Below are positions 17,820 through 26,218 of a stretch of DNA of 64,000 nt, piece by piece (the stretch's first letter is position 1; each line of letters opens with the position of its first letter). The notes beneath the pieces are model-generated. The model saw only the letters and a list, made by a program, of their open reading frames with translations, had not been told where the DNA came from and ran no database searches. The stretch comes from Polaromonas sp. CF318 (GTDB lineage Bacteria > Pseudomonadota > Gammaproteobacteria > Burkholderiales > Burkholderiaceae_C): assembly GCF_000282655.1 (NCBI RefSeq), contig NZ_AKIV01000018.1:19415-83414 (forward strand), written 5' to 3'. The position numbers were made by a program, and so were the translations under genes.

Positions 17820-18866
17820 ATGAATCTTCACCACCTTCCCAAACCGGCGCGCCAGGCGGCCCTTGCACTGGCCCTGCTGGCCGGCCTGCTGCCCTTGGGC
17901 GCCCAGGCCCAGGATGCCGGCAAGGCGCTGGGCGGCCTGTTCCAGTCGCTGATACGCCCCAACCAGCCCGCGCAGCCGGCGCCCGCACAACCCAACACCG
18001 CCTCCGGCCTGGCCGGCGCGCTGCTGGGTGCCAGCCTCACGCCGGGCGGCCAGCAGGCCGCCCAGGGCGGCGACCTGTTCAAGCTGCTGTCGCAATCGCT
18101 GGACCAGATCGACGAGCCGCGCGAGATCCAGATCGGCCAGCAGCTGGCCGCCGTGCTGCTGGGCAGCAAGCCGCTTTACCCCGACGTGGCCCTGCAGCGC
18201 TATGTCAACCAGTTGGGCCGCTGGATCAGCCTGCAGTCCTCGCGCCCCGACCTGCCCTGGACCTTCGCCATCCTCGACGACCCCGGCTTCAACGCCTTCG
18301 CCACGCCGGGCGGTTATGTCTTCGTCACCAAGGGCCTGATAGACCGCGTGGCCGATGAGGGCGAGCTGGCCGGCATCCTGGCCCATGAAATCACCCACGT
18401 CACCGCCAAGCACCACCTGATTGCCTTGAACAAAAGCGCGCGCGCCGGCTTGCTGACCCAGGTGATCAGCTCGCAGCTGAAAAACGACCTGGGTGGCATG
18501 GTGTCAGCGCAGTTGCTGGCACTGGGCAAAAACATGTATACCAAGGGCCTGGACCAGCAGGACGAATTCGACGCCGATCGCACCGGCGTGGCCCTGGCCA
18601 CGCGCGCCGGCTTCGACCCCTACGGCCTGGTCGCGGTGCTGCAGCAATTGCGCACCGCCGCGCCCGACGACGCGCTGTTCGCCCTGTCGCTGAGCACGCA
18701 CCCGCCGGCACAAACCCGCTTGAACCAGCTCGAGCTGGCCATGGGCACCCGGCTTGACGCCTACGCCGGCCAGCCGGCGGTCACGGTGGCGCAACGCATC
18801 AGCGGCTCGAACCGCCGGCCCAGTGCGCAAGCGCCGGCACGTCCACCGGCCAAAAAGACGAACTGA
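17820..18866 (+). CDS. M48 family metallopeptidase, periplasmic
   Basis: A 348-aa zinc metallopeptidase of family M48 (BepA/LoiP-like). A Sec signal peptide ends near AQAQ. The zinc site is HEITH in GILAHEITHVTAKH, and the third ligand is the Glu in DEFDADRTG, exactly as in the family. The domain continues to THPPAQTRLNQL. There is no TPR region, so it is closer to LoiP/YcaL than to BepA. An Ala/Pro-rich linker of about 50 residues precedes the catalytic domain, and the C-terminus is a basic Pro-rich tail. Operon with the upstream SH3 protein. Confidence 0.88.
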   Translation: MNLHHLPKPARQAALALALLAGLLPLGAQAQDAGKALGGLFQSLIRPNQPAQPAPAQPNTASGLAGALLGASLTPGGQQAAQGGDLFKLLSQSLDQIDEPREIQIGQQLAAVLLGSKPLYPDVALQRYVNQLGRWISLQSSRPDLPWTFAILDDPGFNAFATPGGYVFVTKGLIDRVADEGELAGILAHEITHVTAKHHLIALNKSARAGLLTQVISSQLKNDLGGMVSAQLLALGKNMYTKGLDQQDEFDADRTGVALATRAGFDPYGLVAVLQQLRTAAPDDALFALSLSTHPPAQTRLNQLELAMGTRLDAYAGQPAVTVAQRISGSNRRPSAQAPARPPAKKTN

Positions 18867-18932
18867 GAAAACCGGCAACCCCGCCTTGTGCAAAAAACCC
18901 GCGTGAGGCCGGCGCGCAAGCCAGGGCAGGGA

Positions 18933-19469
18933 TCACGTCGCTGAAAATTGTTCGAGCAGCTCGATTCCGAAGGGCCAGTCCCCAAGACCGCTTTCCGAAT
19001 TCAGATGCCCGCGCGGGCCGACCTCGACATAGCCGGCTCCCCAAACCTGCGAACAGGCGCGGGCATAGGACGCACTCCCGTAGGGATCGTCCGTGCTGGC
19101 GACTACCGTGCAGGGGAACTCCAGCTTTTTCAATGGCACTGGCGAGAAGGCGATCGCTGAGGCAGTTGGAAATGCCGCCGAGGCGGGGTCAGGTACAGCG
19201 ACCAACATGGCGCCCCTGATTTTCTTTCCTTCTCTGGCCGCCCAGTGAATGACCGCCAGACAACCCAGGCTGTGCGCCACTATAAGGGTGTCAGGTCCAA
19301 GCGACGCGACATGCCGGCTAATGGCCGATACCCAGTCATCGCAAACCACGTGATCCCAATTCGTGACTTGCAGCCGATGCCACTCAGGACTCCGCGCCTG
19401 CCAGAGGCTCTGCCAGTGTGAAGGACCGGAATTCCCAATGCCGGGCACGATCAGAACGGGAGACGTCAT
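18933..19469 (-). CDS. RBBP9/YdeN family alpha/beta hydrolase
   Basis: A 178-aa serine hydrolase of the RBBP9/YdeN family. The nucleophile is Ser in VAHSLGC, the acid is in ASTDDPY, and the histidine is in PRGHLNSESG. The N-terminal VLIVPGIGNSGPSHWQ is the family signature. Cytoplasmic, with substrate unknown. The gene is divergent from the Lrp-family regulator at 19583 across a 113-nt AT-rich gap, so the regulator may control it. Confidence 0.88.
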   Translation of the reverse strand: MTSPVLIVPGIGNSGPSHWQSLWQARSPEWHRLQVTNWDHVVCDDWVSAISRHVASLGPDTLIVAHSLGCLAVIHWAAREGKKIRGAMLVAVPDPASAAFPTASAIAFSPVPLKKLEFPCTVVASTDDPYGSASYARACSQVWGAGYVEVGPRGHLNSESGLGDWPFGIELLEQFSAT

Positions 19470-19566
19470 TTCTTAATCACCTATAAAAAAGGTTTAGTCT
19501 AGAAATGAATCAGAATCCGCACCATGGATGGTTCAAGGAATTGAGCGCATCCATTCTTTAAATCAT

Positions 19567-19578
19567 TTGAATTTTCAA
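19567..19578. promoter_or_regulatory. Possible Lrp-type operator
   Basis: TTGAA-TT-TTCAA, an AT-rich dyad immediately before the start codon of the Lrp/AsnC gene and within the divergent promoter region of the hydrolase. Lrp-family regulators bind AT-rich dyads and often autoregulate. The assignment is inference from position and symmetry. Confidence 0.35.
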
Positions 19579-19582
19579 TCCC

Positions 19583-20047
19583 ATGCAAATGAAATCAAAG
19601 CAGGCCGATCTTGACAAGCTCGACTGGAAAATTCTCGAGGCATTGCAGCTCAATGCGCGCATCACGAATACCGATCTCGGGATGCAGGTCGGGTTGTCAC
19701 AGCCGGCCGTCACCGCACGCATTCGGCGCCTTGAAGAAGCGGGCGTGATCGAAGGATATGCGGCGAGGATCAACCTTCGCCTGGCGGGATACCCGACCTC
19801 GGCCGTCATCCGCATACGTAGCACGCATTCTCAAATTCCACTGTGCCTGCAGGCTTTTTCGACCATGCCGGAGGTCATTGACGCACACCGGATCACTGGG
19901 GAAGACTGCTTCGTCGTGCGCGTGGTGGCCTCGGAAATGCCTCAGCTGGAACATACGATTGATGCACTCGCGAAGCTTGGCGCTGTGTCAACAGCCGTCG
20001 TGCTTGCGAGCTACCCGGCGAAAATAGTCCGTGCGCCTGAAGTTTGA
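19583..20047 (+). CDS. Lrp/AsnC family transcriptional regulator
   Basis: A 154-aa Lrp/AsnC regulator. The N-terminal helix-turn-helix (DKLDWKILEALQLNARITNTDLGMQ onward, recognition helix around LSQPAVTARIRRLEE) is followed by the RAM effector domain from about residue 65, including the GEDCFVVRVVA segment. It probably responds to an amino acid and may regulate the divergent hydrolase gene or the convergent amino-acid-type exporter and gamma-glutamyltransferase. ATG codons at 19583 and 19589 are both possible starts. Confidence 0.9.
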   Translation: MQMKSKQADLDKLDWKILEALQLNARITNTDLGMQVGLSQPAVTARIRRLEEAGVIEGYAARINLRLAGYPTSAVIRIRSTHSQIPLCLQAFSTMPEVIDAHRITGEDCFVVRVVASEMPQLEHTIDALAKLGAVSTAVVLASYPAKIVRAPEV

Positions 20048-20107
20048 CCGGACGGAAAATTGAATGATTGAATGCATGCGGCACGGATTGAAGACAAGAC
20101 AGCGCGG

Positions 20108-21010
20108 CTAACGTCCTCTTGTGAAGACAAAGATACCGGCGATCACCAGCACCGTTCCCGCCGCCACCCACGCGGTAAACGGTTCACCCAAAATCAGCAC
20201 ACCCATCAGGATGGTGGACATGGGGCCCACCATGCCGGTCTGCGCGGCCATGCCCGCGCCTATGCGCTCAATCGCCATCATCACCATGAGCACAGGCGCG
20301 GCGGTGCACAGCGTGGCATTGAGCACCGACAGCCAGATCACCTCGGGCGCCACGGCGGCGGCGCTCAAAGGCCGCAGCAGCACGAACTGCAGCAGGCAGC
20401 ACAGGCAGGCCACCGTCGTGGCCAGCCCCACCAGGCGCAGCGAACCCAGGCGCCTGACCATCTCGCCGCTGTAGACCAGGTAGAGCGCATAACTCACCGC
20501 GCTCAGGAACACCAGCAGCGTGCCCCAGGCCGCGTCCGCGCCCTGCAGCGTGATCTCGTGGCCGAACACCAGCACCACGCCGCAATAGCTGATGGCCATG
20601 CCTATGAGCTGCGGCGCGCTGACGCGGCGCTTGTACATCACCAGGCCCAGCAGCAGCACCAGCGTCGGGTTGAGGTACAGGATCAGCCGCTCCAGCGAGG
20701 CGCTGATATAGGCCAGCCCGGCGAAGTCCAGGAAGCTCGCGAGGTAATAGCCGGTGAAACCCAGCCACAGCACGCCCAGCCAGTCCTTGCGCGTAAGCGG
20801 CGCCTTGCCGCGGCTGGCCCACCAGGCCATCAGCGCAAAGATGGGCAGCGCGAACAGCATGCGGTACATGATCAGCGTGACCGCGTCCACGCCGTAGCGG
20901 TAGGCCAGCTTGACGATGATGGCCTTGCCGCTGAAGGCAATGGCGCCCAGGGTGGCCAGCAGCAGGCCGGGGGCGAGGCTTTTGGGGGCGGTGTCGGACG
21001 GGCTGCTCAA
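20108..21010 (-). CDS. EamA/DMT family transporter
   Basis: A 300-aa inner-membrane transporter of the drug/metabolite superfamily with about ten helices in two EamA repeats. The first codon is TTG: no ATG occurs before the first transmembrane helix, so the start at 21010 is well supported, though its ribosome site is weak. It begins nine bases after the gamma-glutamyltransferase stop, so it is in the same operon. A role in moving products of glutathione or gamma-glutamyl turnover is possible but unproved. Confidence 0.86.
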   Translation of the reverse strand: MSSPSDTAPKSLAPGLLLATLGAIAFSGKAIIVKLAYRYGVDAVTLIMYRMLFALPIFALMAWWASRGKAPLTRKDWLGVLWLGFTGYYLASFLDFAGLAYISASLERLILYLNPTLVLLLGLVMYKRRVSAPQLIGMAISYCGVVLVFGHEITLQGADAAWGTLLVFLSAVSYALYLVYSGEMVRRLGSLRLVGLATTVACLCCLLQFVLLRPLSAAAVAPEVIWLSVLNATLCTAAPVLMVMMAIERIGAGMAAQTGMVGPMSTILMGVLILGEPFTAWVAAGTVLVIAGIFVFTRGR

Positions 21011-21019
21011 AATCGCTGC

Positions 21020-22630
21020 TTAAAAACCCACGGCCTGGCCGTCGCGCCGCGCATCGCTGGCCGCCACATACCCTTCGGTCTTGGGATTGCCGGCGCGCCA
21101 GATGAACTGGCCGGCGCCGAAGTCCTGGTAAGAGTCGTTGATGACTTCCACGCGGTGGCCGCGCTCCGTCAGGCCCTGCACGGTGCGCGCGTCCATCGCC
21201 GCCTCGACGTTGATTTCCATGCCCGCGTTGTAGCGCCAGCGCGGCGCGTCGCAGGCGGCCTGCGGGTTCTGGCCGTAGTCCAGCATGCGCACCAGCGTCT
21301 GCATATGGCCCTGTGGCTGCATGTTCGCGCCCATCACGCCGTAGCTCATCACCGGCTGGCCCTCCTTGCTCAGGAAGGCCGGAATGATGGTGTGGAAGGG
21401 CCGCTTGCCCGGCGCGACCTGGTTGGCGCCCGGCTGCAGGCTGAAGCCGTGGCCGCGGTTTTGCAGGCTGATGCCGAACTCCGGCTCCACGCAACCCGAA
21501 CCGAAGCCCATGTAGTTGCTCTGGATGAAGCTCACCATCATGCCGTCCTCGTCGGCCGCCGTGAGGTAGATCGTGCCGCCCTTGACGGGGTTGCCCGCGC
21601 CAAAGTCCTGTGCCTTTTTCATGTCGATGAGTTTGGCACGGGATGCGAGGTAGGCGTCATCGAGCATTTGCTCGGCCGTCACCGCCATTGACGAAGGCTC
21701 GGCCACGTACTTGTAAGTGTCGGCAAAGGCCAGCTTCATGGCCTCGATCTGCAGGTGCTGGGAATCCACGCCGTCGACCGGCAGGCCCGCCACGTCGAAT
21801 TCGTCCAGGATGCCCAGCGCGATCAGCGCGGCGATGCCCTGGCCGTTGGGCGGGATCTCGTGCAGGGTGTAACCCCGGTAGTCCCTGGCGATGGGCTTGA
21901 CCCATTCGGGCTTGTAGCTCTCAAAATCTTTTGCCGTGATGCTGCCGCCGTTCTGCGCGGAAAACTTTTCAATCGCGCTTGCAATGGCGCCGCCGTAGTA
22001 GGCCGCGCCCCTGGTCTCGGCGATGGCGCGCAGCGCCCTGGCCGCGGCCTTGAACTGGAACAGCTCGCCGATATTCGGCGCGCGCCCCCAGGGCAGGAAG
22101 GACTGCGCAAAACCGGGCTGTGACTTCAGCTCGGCGGTCGCGGCCGCCCACTTCTGCTGCACCACGGTCGGCAGCAGGTAGCCGCGTTCGGCGATCTCCA
22201 CGGCCGGCTCCATCAGGTCGGCAAAAGGCAGCTTGCCGAAACGCTCGCTCATGGCCACCCAGCTCGCGACCGCGCCCGGCACGGTCACGGCATCCAGGCC
22301 GCGCTTGGGCGGCGTGGCCGCGTCCGCGCCGTATTTGCGGCGGAAGTAGTCGGGCGTCCAGCTTTGCGGCGCGCGGCCGGAGCCGTTGAGGCCGTGCAGT
22401 TCCTTGCCGTCCCACAGGAGGCAAAAGGCGTCGCTGCCCAGGCCGTTGCTCACGGGCTCGACGATGGTCATGGCGGCCGCGGCCGCGATCGCCGCGTCCA
22501 CCGCATTGCCGCCCTTGAGCATCATGCGCAGGCCGGCCTGCGCGCCCAGCGGGTGCGAGGTCGAAACGACGTTGCGCGCAAACAGCGGCAGGCGGGTGGA
22601 GGTGTAGGGGTTGCTGTAGTTGAAGTTCAT
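21020..22630 (-). CDS. Gamma-glutamyltransferase family protein
   Basis: A 536-aa Ntn-hydrolase of the gamma-glutamyltransferase family, which hydrolyses or transfers gamma-glutamyl groups such as that of glutathione. The start (MNFNYSNPY) excludes 24 unrelated residues of the longer frame. N-terminal family motifs are STSHPLGAQAGLRML-like and GGNAVDAAIAAA. The autoprocessing nucleophile is the Thr in KGGTIYLTAADEDG, giving large and small subunits. No signal peptide is present, so it is likely cytosolic (YwrD-type) rather than the periplasmic Ggt. Operon with the downstream DMT transporter. Confidence 0.88.
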   Translation of the reverse strand: MNFNYSNPYTSTRLPLFARNVVSTSHPLGAQAGLRMMLKGGNAVDAAIAAAAAMTIVEPVSNGLGSDAFCLLWDGKELHGLNGSGRAPQSWTPDYFRRKYGADAATPPKRGLDAVTVPGAVASWVAMSERFGKLPFADLMEPAVEIAERGYLLPTVVQQKWAAATAELKSQPGFAQSFLPWGRAPNIGELFQFKAAARALRAIAETRGAAYYGGAIASAIEKFSAQNGGSITAKDFESYKPEWVKPIARDYRGYTLHEIPPNGQGIAALIALGILDEFDVAGLPVDGVDSQHLQIEAMKLAFADTYKYVAEPSSMAVTAEQMLDDAYLASRAKLIDMKKAQDFGAGNPVKGGTIYLTAADEDGMMVSFIQSNYMGFGSGCVEPEFGISLQNRGHGFSLQPGANQVAPGKRPFHTIIPAFLSKEGQPVMSYGVMGANMQPQGHMQTLVRMLDYGQNPQAACDAPRWRYNAGMEINVEAAMDARTVQGLTERGHRVEVINDSYQDFGAGQFIWRAGNPKTEGYVAASDARRDGQAVGF

Positions 22631-22683
22631 GGGGTGGATCCACTGTTGAAGGCAGGGCAAACATGGAGGCGGACGTCTGCGCC

Positions 22684-22877
22684 ATCCGCAGATTTGATTC
22701 ATCCGCAGAAGAATTCATATCCGCAGATTTCGCAGATTTCGCAGATTTACGCAGATTAAAGACAAATGCAATTCCTGGAATCCATATCCGGAATGCAAGG
22801 GGTCCGTTTTCAATCTGCGTAAATCTGCGAAATCTGCGGATGAATCAATCTCTGCGAATGAATCAATCTGCGGATGA
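22684..22877. repeat. CGCAGATT-iteron inverted repeat, copy 3
   Basis: The largest copy. It has a left arm with four iterons (22716-22760), a 46-nt spacer, a right arm (22807-22842), and extra partial arms on both sides (22684-22710 and 22850-22877). It occupies most of the 253-nt gap between the gamma-glutamyltransferase start and the tctC stop. No other feature was recognised in the gap. Confidence 0.85.
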
Positions 22878-22883
22878 TCTGAC

Positions 22884-23864
22884 TCAATCAGCCGTGATTT
22901 TCCGCTCCGCGATGATTTTTTTCCACTTCGCGGTATCGGCCCTGACCATGGCCGCGAAAGCCGCCGGACTGCCGCCCGTGGGCTCCGCGCCCAGCCGGGC
23001 GAAACGGTCTTTCACGTCGGCATCGGCCAGCGCCGCATTGACGGCCTGGTTGACCTTGCCGGCCAGGTCCGGCGGCATGCCCTTGGGGCCGTACAGGCCG
23101 AACCAGGTGACCGACTCGAAGCCCGGCAGGGTTTCCGCCACCGTCGGCAGCTCGGGTGCCAGCGAGGTCCGCTTCAGCGTGGTGACCGCGAGCACGCGCA
23201 GCTTGCCGTCCCGCACGTGGGGCATGCCGGTCACAAACGAGTCAAAGAGAACGTCGACCTTGCCGCTGATCAGGTCCGGCATGGCCAGCGCCGTGCCGCG
23301 GTAGGGAATGTGCAGGATGAAGGTGCCCGACTGCGCCTTGAAGTACTCGCTCGTCAGGTGAATGATGGTGCCGTTGCCGCTGGACGCATAGTTCAGCCGC
23401 CCCGGATTCTTGCGCGCGTGGTCGATGAACTCCCGCATGTTTCTGGACGGCGAGGAATTGGGCACCAGCACCACGTTGGGCGAGCTCGCCACATAAGCGA
23501 TGGGGGTGAAGTCGGTCTCGGCGTTGTAGGGAATTTTCGGGTTGATGGCCGGGCCTATGCTGTGCGTGCTCGAGGTGGCCAGCAGCAGCGTGTAGCCGTC
23601 CGCCGGCGACTTCGAGGCGGTGTCGGCGCCTATGGTGCCGCCCGCGCCCGGCCGGTTGTCGACGACCACCGTCTGGCCTATCTTTTCGCCGAGTTTTTGC
23701 GACAGCGCGCGCGCCAGGATGTCGGTCGCGCCGCCCGCCGGGAAAGGCACGATCATGCGGATCGGCTTGGAGGGATAGTTCTGGGCCGCGGCGGGGCCCG
23801 TGAAAGCGACGGCAAAAACCGGGGCCAGGGCCATCGCCAGGCGAATGATATGTTTACGTTTCAT
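22884..23864 (-). CDS. tctC: Tripartite tricarboxylate transporter receptor TctC (Bug family)
   Basis: A 326-aa periplasmic receptor. The start (MKRKHIIRLA) gives a clean Sec signal peptide ending near AAAQ. Family motifs are PIRMIVPFPAGGATDILAR, VVVDNRPGAGG and LYGPKGMPPDL. It follows tctB and tctA on the same strand, but a terminator-like hairpin lies in the 110-nt gap after tctA, so its level may be set separately. The expected ligand is a carboxylate such as citrate or a related dicarboxylate. The weak GGTG ribosome site is noted. Confidence 0.88.
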   Translation of the reverse strand: MKRKHIIRLAMALAPVFAVAFTGPAAAQNYPSKPIRMIVPFPAGGATDILARALSQKLGEKIGQTVVVDNRPGAGGTIGADTASKSPADGYTLLLATSSTHSIGPAINPKIPYNAETDFTPIAYVASSPNVVLVPNSSPSRNMREFIDHARKNPGRLNYASSGNGTIIHLTSEYFKAQSGTFILHIPYRGTALAMPDLISGKVDVLFDSFVTGMPHVRDGKLRVLAVTTLKRTSLAPELPTVAETLPGFESVTWFGLYGPKGMPPDLAGKVNQAVNAALADADVKDRFARLGAEPTGGSPAAFAAMVRADTAKWKKIIAERKITAD

Positions 23865-23916
23865 TTCACCATTGTGCAACGATTTTCCAGGCCGACTATG
23901 TTCCAAACAGGCAAAA

Positions 23917-23941
23917 CAAAAGGCACTCAAGGTGCCTTTTG
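23917..23941 (-). terminator. Terminator-like hairpin between tctA and tctC
   Basis: A perfect 10-bp stem (CAAAAGGCAC with GTGCCTTTTG) and a five-base loop, followed on the minus strand by U-rich sequence (the stem ends in TTTTG, then TTTTG again). It lies just after the tctA stop. It should terminate or strongly attenuate tctBA transcripts before tctC, and is symmetrical enough to act in either direction. Confidence 0.7.
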
Positions 23942-23974
23942 TACCGAATGGGGCCAAGGCCCCTGGGCTTGCGA

Positions 23975-25489
23975 TCAGTCGGCCTCGACGAAGGCCTCTT
24001 CGCGTTTGTTCTTGACCGAGGGCAGCAGCACGATGATCAGCAGCAGCAGGGCGGCGCCCAGCAGGCCGGCCGACAGCGGACGCGTGACGAACACGCTCCA
24101 GTCGCCGCGCGACAGCAGCAGGGCCCGGCGCAGGTTTTCTTCCATCATCGGGCCCAGGATGAAGCCCAGCAGCAGGGGTGCGGGTTCGCAGCCCAGCTTG
24201 ACGAAGAGGTAGCCGATCACACCGAAGATGCCGACCATCCAGATGTCGAAGGTGTTGTTGTTGGTCGAGTACACGCCGATCGCGCAGAACAGCACGATGG
24301 CCGGGAACAGGTAGCGGTAAGGCACGGTCAGCAGCTTGATCCACATGCCGATCAGCGGCAGGTTCAGGATGATCAGCATGGCGTTGCCGATCCACATCGA
24401 GGCGATCAGGCCCCAGAACAGTTCGGGGTTGCTGGTCATGACCTGTGGGCCGGGCTGGATGTTGTGGATCGTCATCGCGCCCACCATCAGGGCCATCACG
24501 GCGTTGGGCGGAATGCCCAGCGTCAGCAGGGGGATGAAGGAAGTCTGCGCGCCGGCGTTGTTGGCCGACTCGGGCGCGGCCACGCCGCGGATATTGCCCT
24601 GGCCGAAAGGCACTTCGCCCTTCTTCATCTTGATCTTCTTTTCCAGCGCGTAGGCCGCGAAGGCCGCCAGCAAGGCGCCGCCGCCGGGCAGGATGCCGAG
24701 CGCCGAACCCAGGGTGGTGCCGCGCAGCACGGCGGGCAGCATGTCCTTGAAGTCCTGCTTGGTGGGGAACAGGCCCGACACCTTGGCGGTGAACACTTCG
24801 CGCTCATGCTCGGGCTGCGCCAGGTTGCTGATGATTTCGCCGTAGCCGAACACGCCCATGGCGATGGTCACAAAGCCGATGCCGTCGGTCAGTTCGGGAA
24901 CGTCGAAGCTGAAACGCGCGACGCCGGAGTTCACGTCGGTGCCGACCAGGCCCAGCAGCAGGCCCATCACGATCATCGCGATGGCCTTGAGCAGCGAGCC
25001 CGAGGCCAGCACCACGGCGCCGATCAGGCCCAGCACCATCAGCGCGAAATATTCAGCGGGGCCGAACTTGAAGGCCAGTTCGGTCAGCGGCGGCGCGAAG
25101 GCCGCCAGGATCAGCGTGCCCACGCAGCCGGCGAAGAAGGACCCCAGGCCGGCCGCGGCCAGCGCGGGCCCGGCCCGCCCCTTTCGCGCCATCTGGTAGC
25201 CGTCGATACAGGTCACCACCGACGAGGACTCACCCGGCAGGTTCACCAGGATGGCGGTGGTGGAACCGCCGTACTGGGCGCCGTAATAAATGCCGGCCAG
25301 CATGATCAGTGCCGACACCGGAGGCAAGGCATAGGTGGCGGGCAGCAGCATGGCGATGGTGGCCACGGGGCCGATGCCGGGCAGCACGCCGATCAGGGTG
25401 CCCAGCAGGCAGCCGATAAAGGCATACACCAGGTTGATGGGCGTGAACGCCACGCCAAAACCCAGCGAGAGATTGGTAATCAGATCCAT
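23975..25489 (-). CDS. tctA: Tripartite tricarboxylate transporter large permease TctA
   Basis: A 504-aa integral membrane protein with about 12 hydrophobic segments, the large permease of the TTT system. Characteristic motifs are GVLPGIGPVATIAMLLP, IYYGAQYGGSTTAIL, the LGILPGGGALLAAF turn and TLGIPPNAVMALM. The start (MDLITNLS) was chosen because upstream residues in the frame are Ser/Cys-rich and unrelated. It lies 13 nt downstream of tctB, so the two are cotranscribed. Together with TctB and TctC it makes a sodium- or proton-coupled carboxylate importer. Confidence 0.92.
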   Translation of the reverse strand: MDLITNLSLGFGVAFTPINLVYAFIGCLLGTLIGVLPGIGPVATIAMLLPATYALPPVSALIMLAGIYYGAQYGGSTTAILVNLPGESSSVVTCIDGYQMARKGRAGPALAAAGLGSFFAGCVGTLILAAFAPPLTELAFKFGPAEYFALMVLGLIGAVVLASGSLLKAIAMIVMGLLLGLVGTDVNSGVARFSFDVPELTDGIGFVTIAMGVFGYGEIISNLAQPEHEREVFTAKVSGLFPTKQDFKDMLPAVLRGTTLGSALGILPGGGALLAAFAAYALEKKIKMKKGEVPFGQGNIRGVAAPESANNAGAQTSFIPLLTLGIPPNAVMALMVGAMTIHNIQPGPQVMTSNPELFWGLIASMWIGNAMLIILNLPLIGMWIKLLTVPYRYLFPAIVLFCAIGVYSTNNNTFDIWMVGIFGVIGYLFVKLGCEPAPLLLGFILGPMMEENLRRALLLSRGDWSVFVTRPLSAGLLGAALLLLIIVLLPSVKNKREEAFVEAD

Positions 25490-25502
25490 TTTTTGTATCT
25501 CC

Positions 25503-25988
25503 TTAGCCGATGAAGAAAGGCCACACCGGGAACTGCAGCTTGAGCAGGACGACAAAGGCGAGGTAGCTGCCGATGGCCAACACGGTCGCAAGGATGAAGG
25601 TGTTTTTCACTTTCCAGCCGTCTTCGGCCATGCTGGAAATAAAGGTCAGCGCGTAGATGGCCACGATCATGCCCATCGGAGGCAGCTTGATGCTGGGCAG
25701 GCCGCCCAGCAGCACGCCGAAGATCAGGTTGGCCAGGATGATGAAGGCCAGCGGCTTCCAGGCCCACTTGCCGATCTTGTCGCCGCCCACGGCCTCCACG
25801 ACCAGCGCCTTGAAGGTGATGGCCGCGCCCAGGATGGCCATCAGCACGCCCAGCATCAGCGGGAAGTAGCCGGGGCCCATGCGGGCGCCCTCGCCCACGT
25901 TGTAAGTGGTCGCCCCCCATGCGAACGCCACGCCGACGCCCATGAACATGAGGCCGGAGAAAAAGTCTTTTTGACTCTTGATATTCAC
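25503..25988 (-). CDS. tctB: Tripartite tricarboxylate transporter small permease TctB
   Basis: A 161-aa membrane protein with four hydrophobic helices, fitting TctB. The start codon is GTG (VNIKSQKDFF), with AGGAG six bases upstream. The longer ATG frame would add 20 residues with no ribosome site. Typical N-terminal segment: KDFFSGLMFMGVGVAFAWGA. First gene of tctBA; the 230-nt upstream gap (25989-26218) should contain its promoter, but no clear -35/-10 pair was recognised. Confidence 0.88.
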   Translation of the reverse strand: MNIKSQKDFFSGLMFMGVGVAFAWGATTYNVGEGARMGPGYFPLMLGVLMAILGAAITFKALVVEAVGGDKIGKWAWKPLAFIILANLIFGVLLGGLPSIKLPPMGMIVAIYALTFISSMAEDGWKVKNTFILATVLAIGSYLAFVVLLKLQFPVWPFFIG

Positions 25989-26218
25989 GGCTGTCTCCTC
26001 AATACATACATAAAAGTAAAAGAAAGAATCGCTGGATTGTGCATTCAATCCCTCTGCCCCGACATGTGGCTTTCACTTACCTTTCGTTTATCTTTGGCTT
26101 ACCCCTCACTTACATGAAGGCCTGGCGCCGTGAAAAGCCGTGAAAACCCTCAGTATCGCCATCTCCAGAACGGGTTTACGGCCGAAACAGGGGCCGCATA
26201 AAGGCCGCGAGCGAGTCC

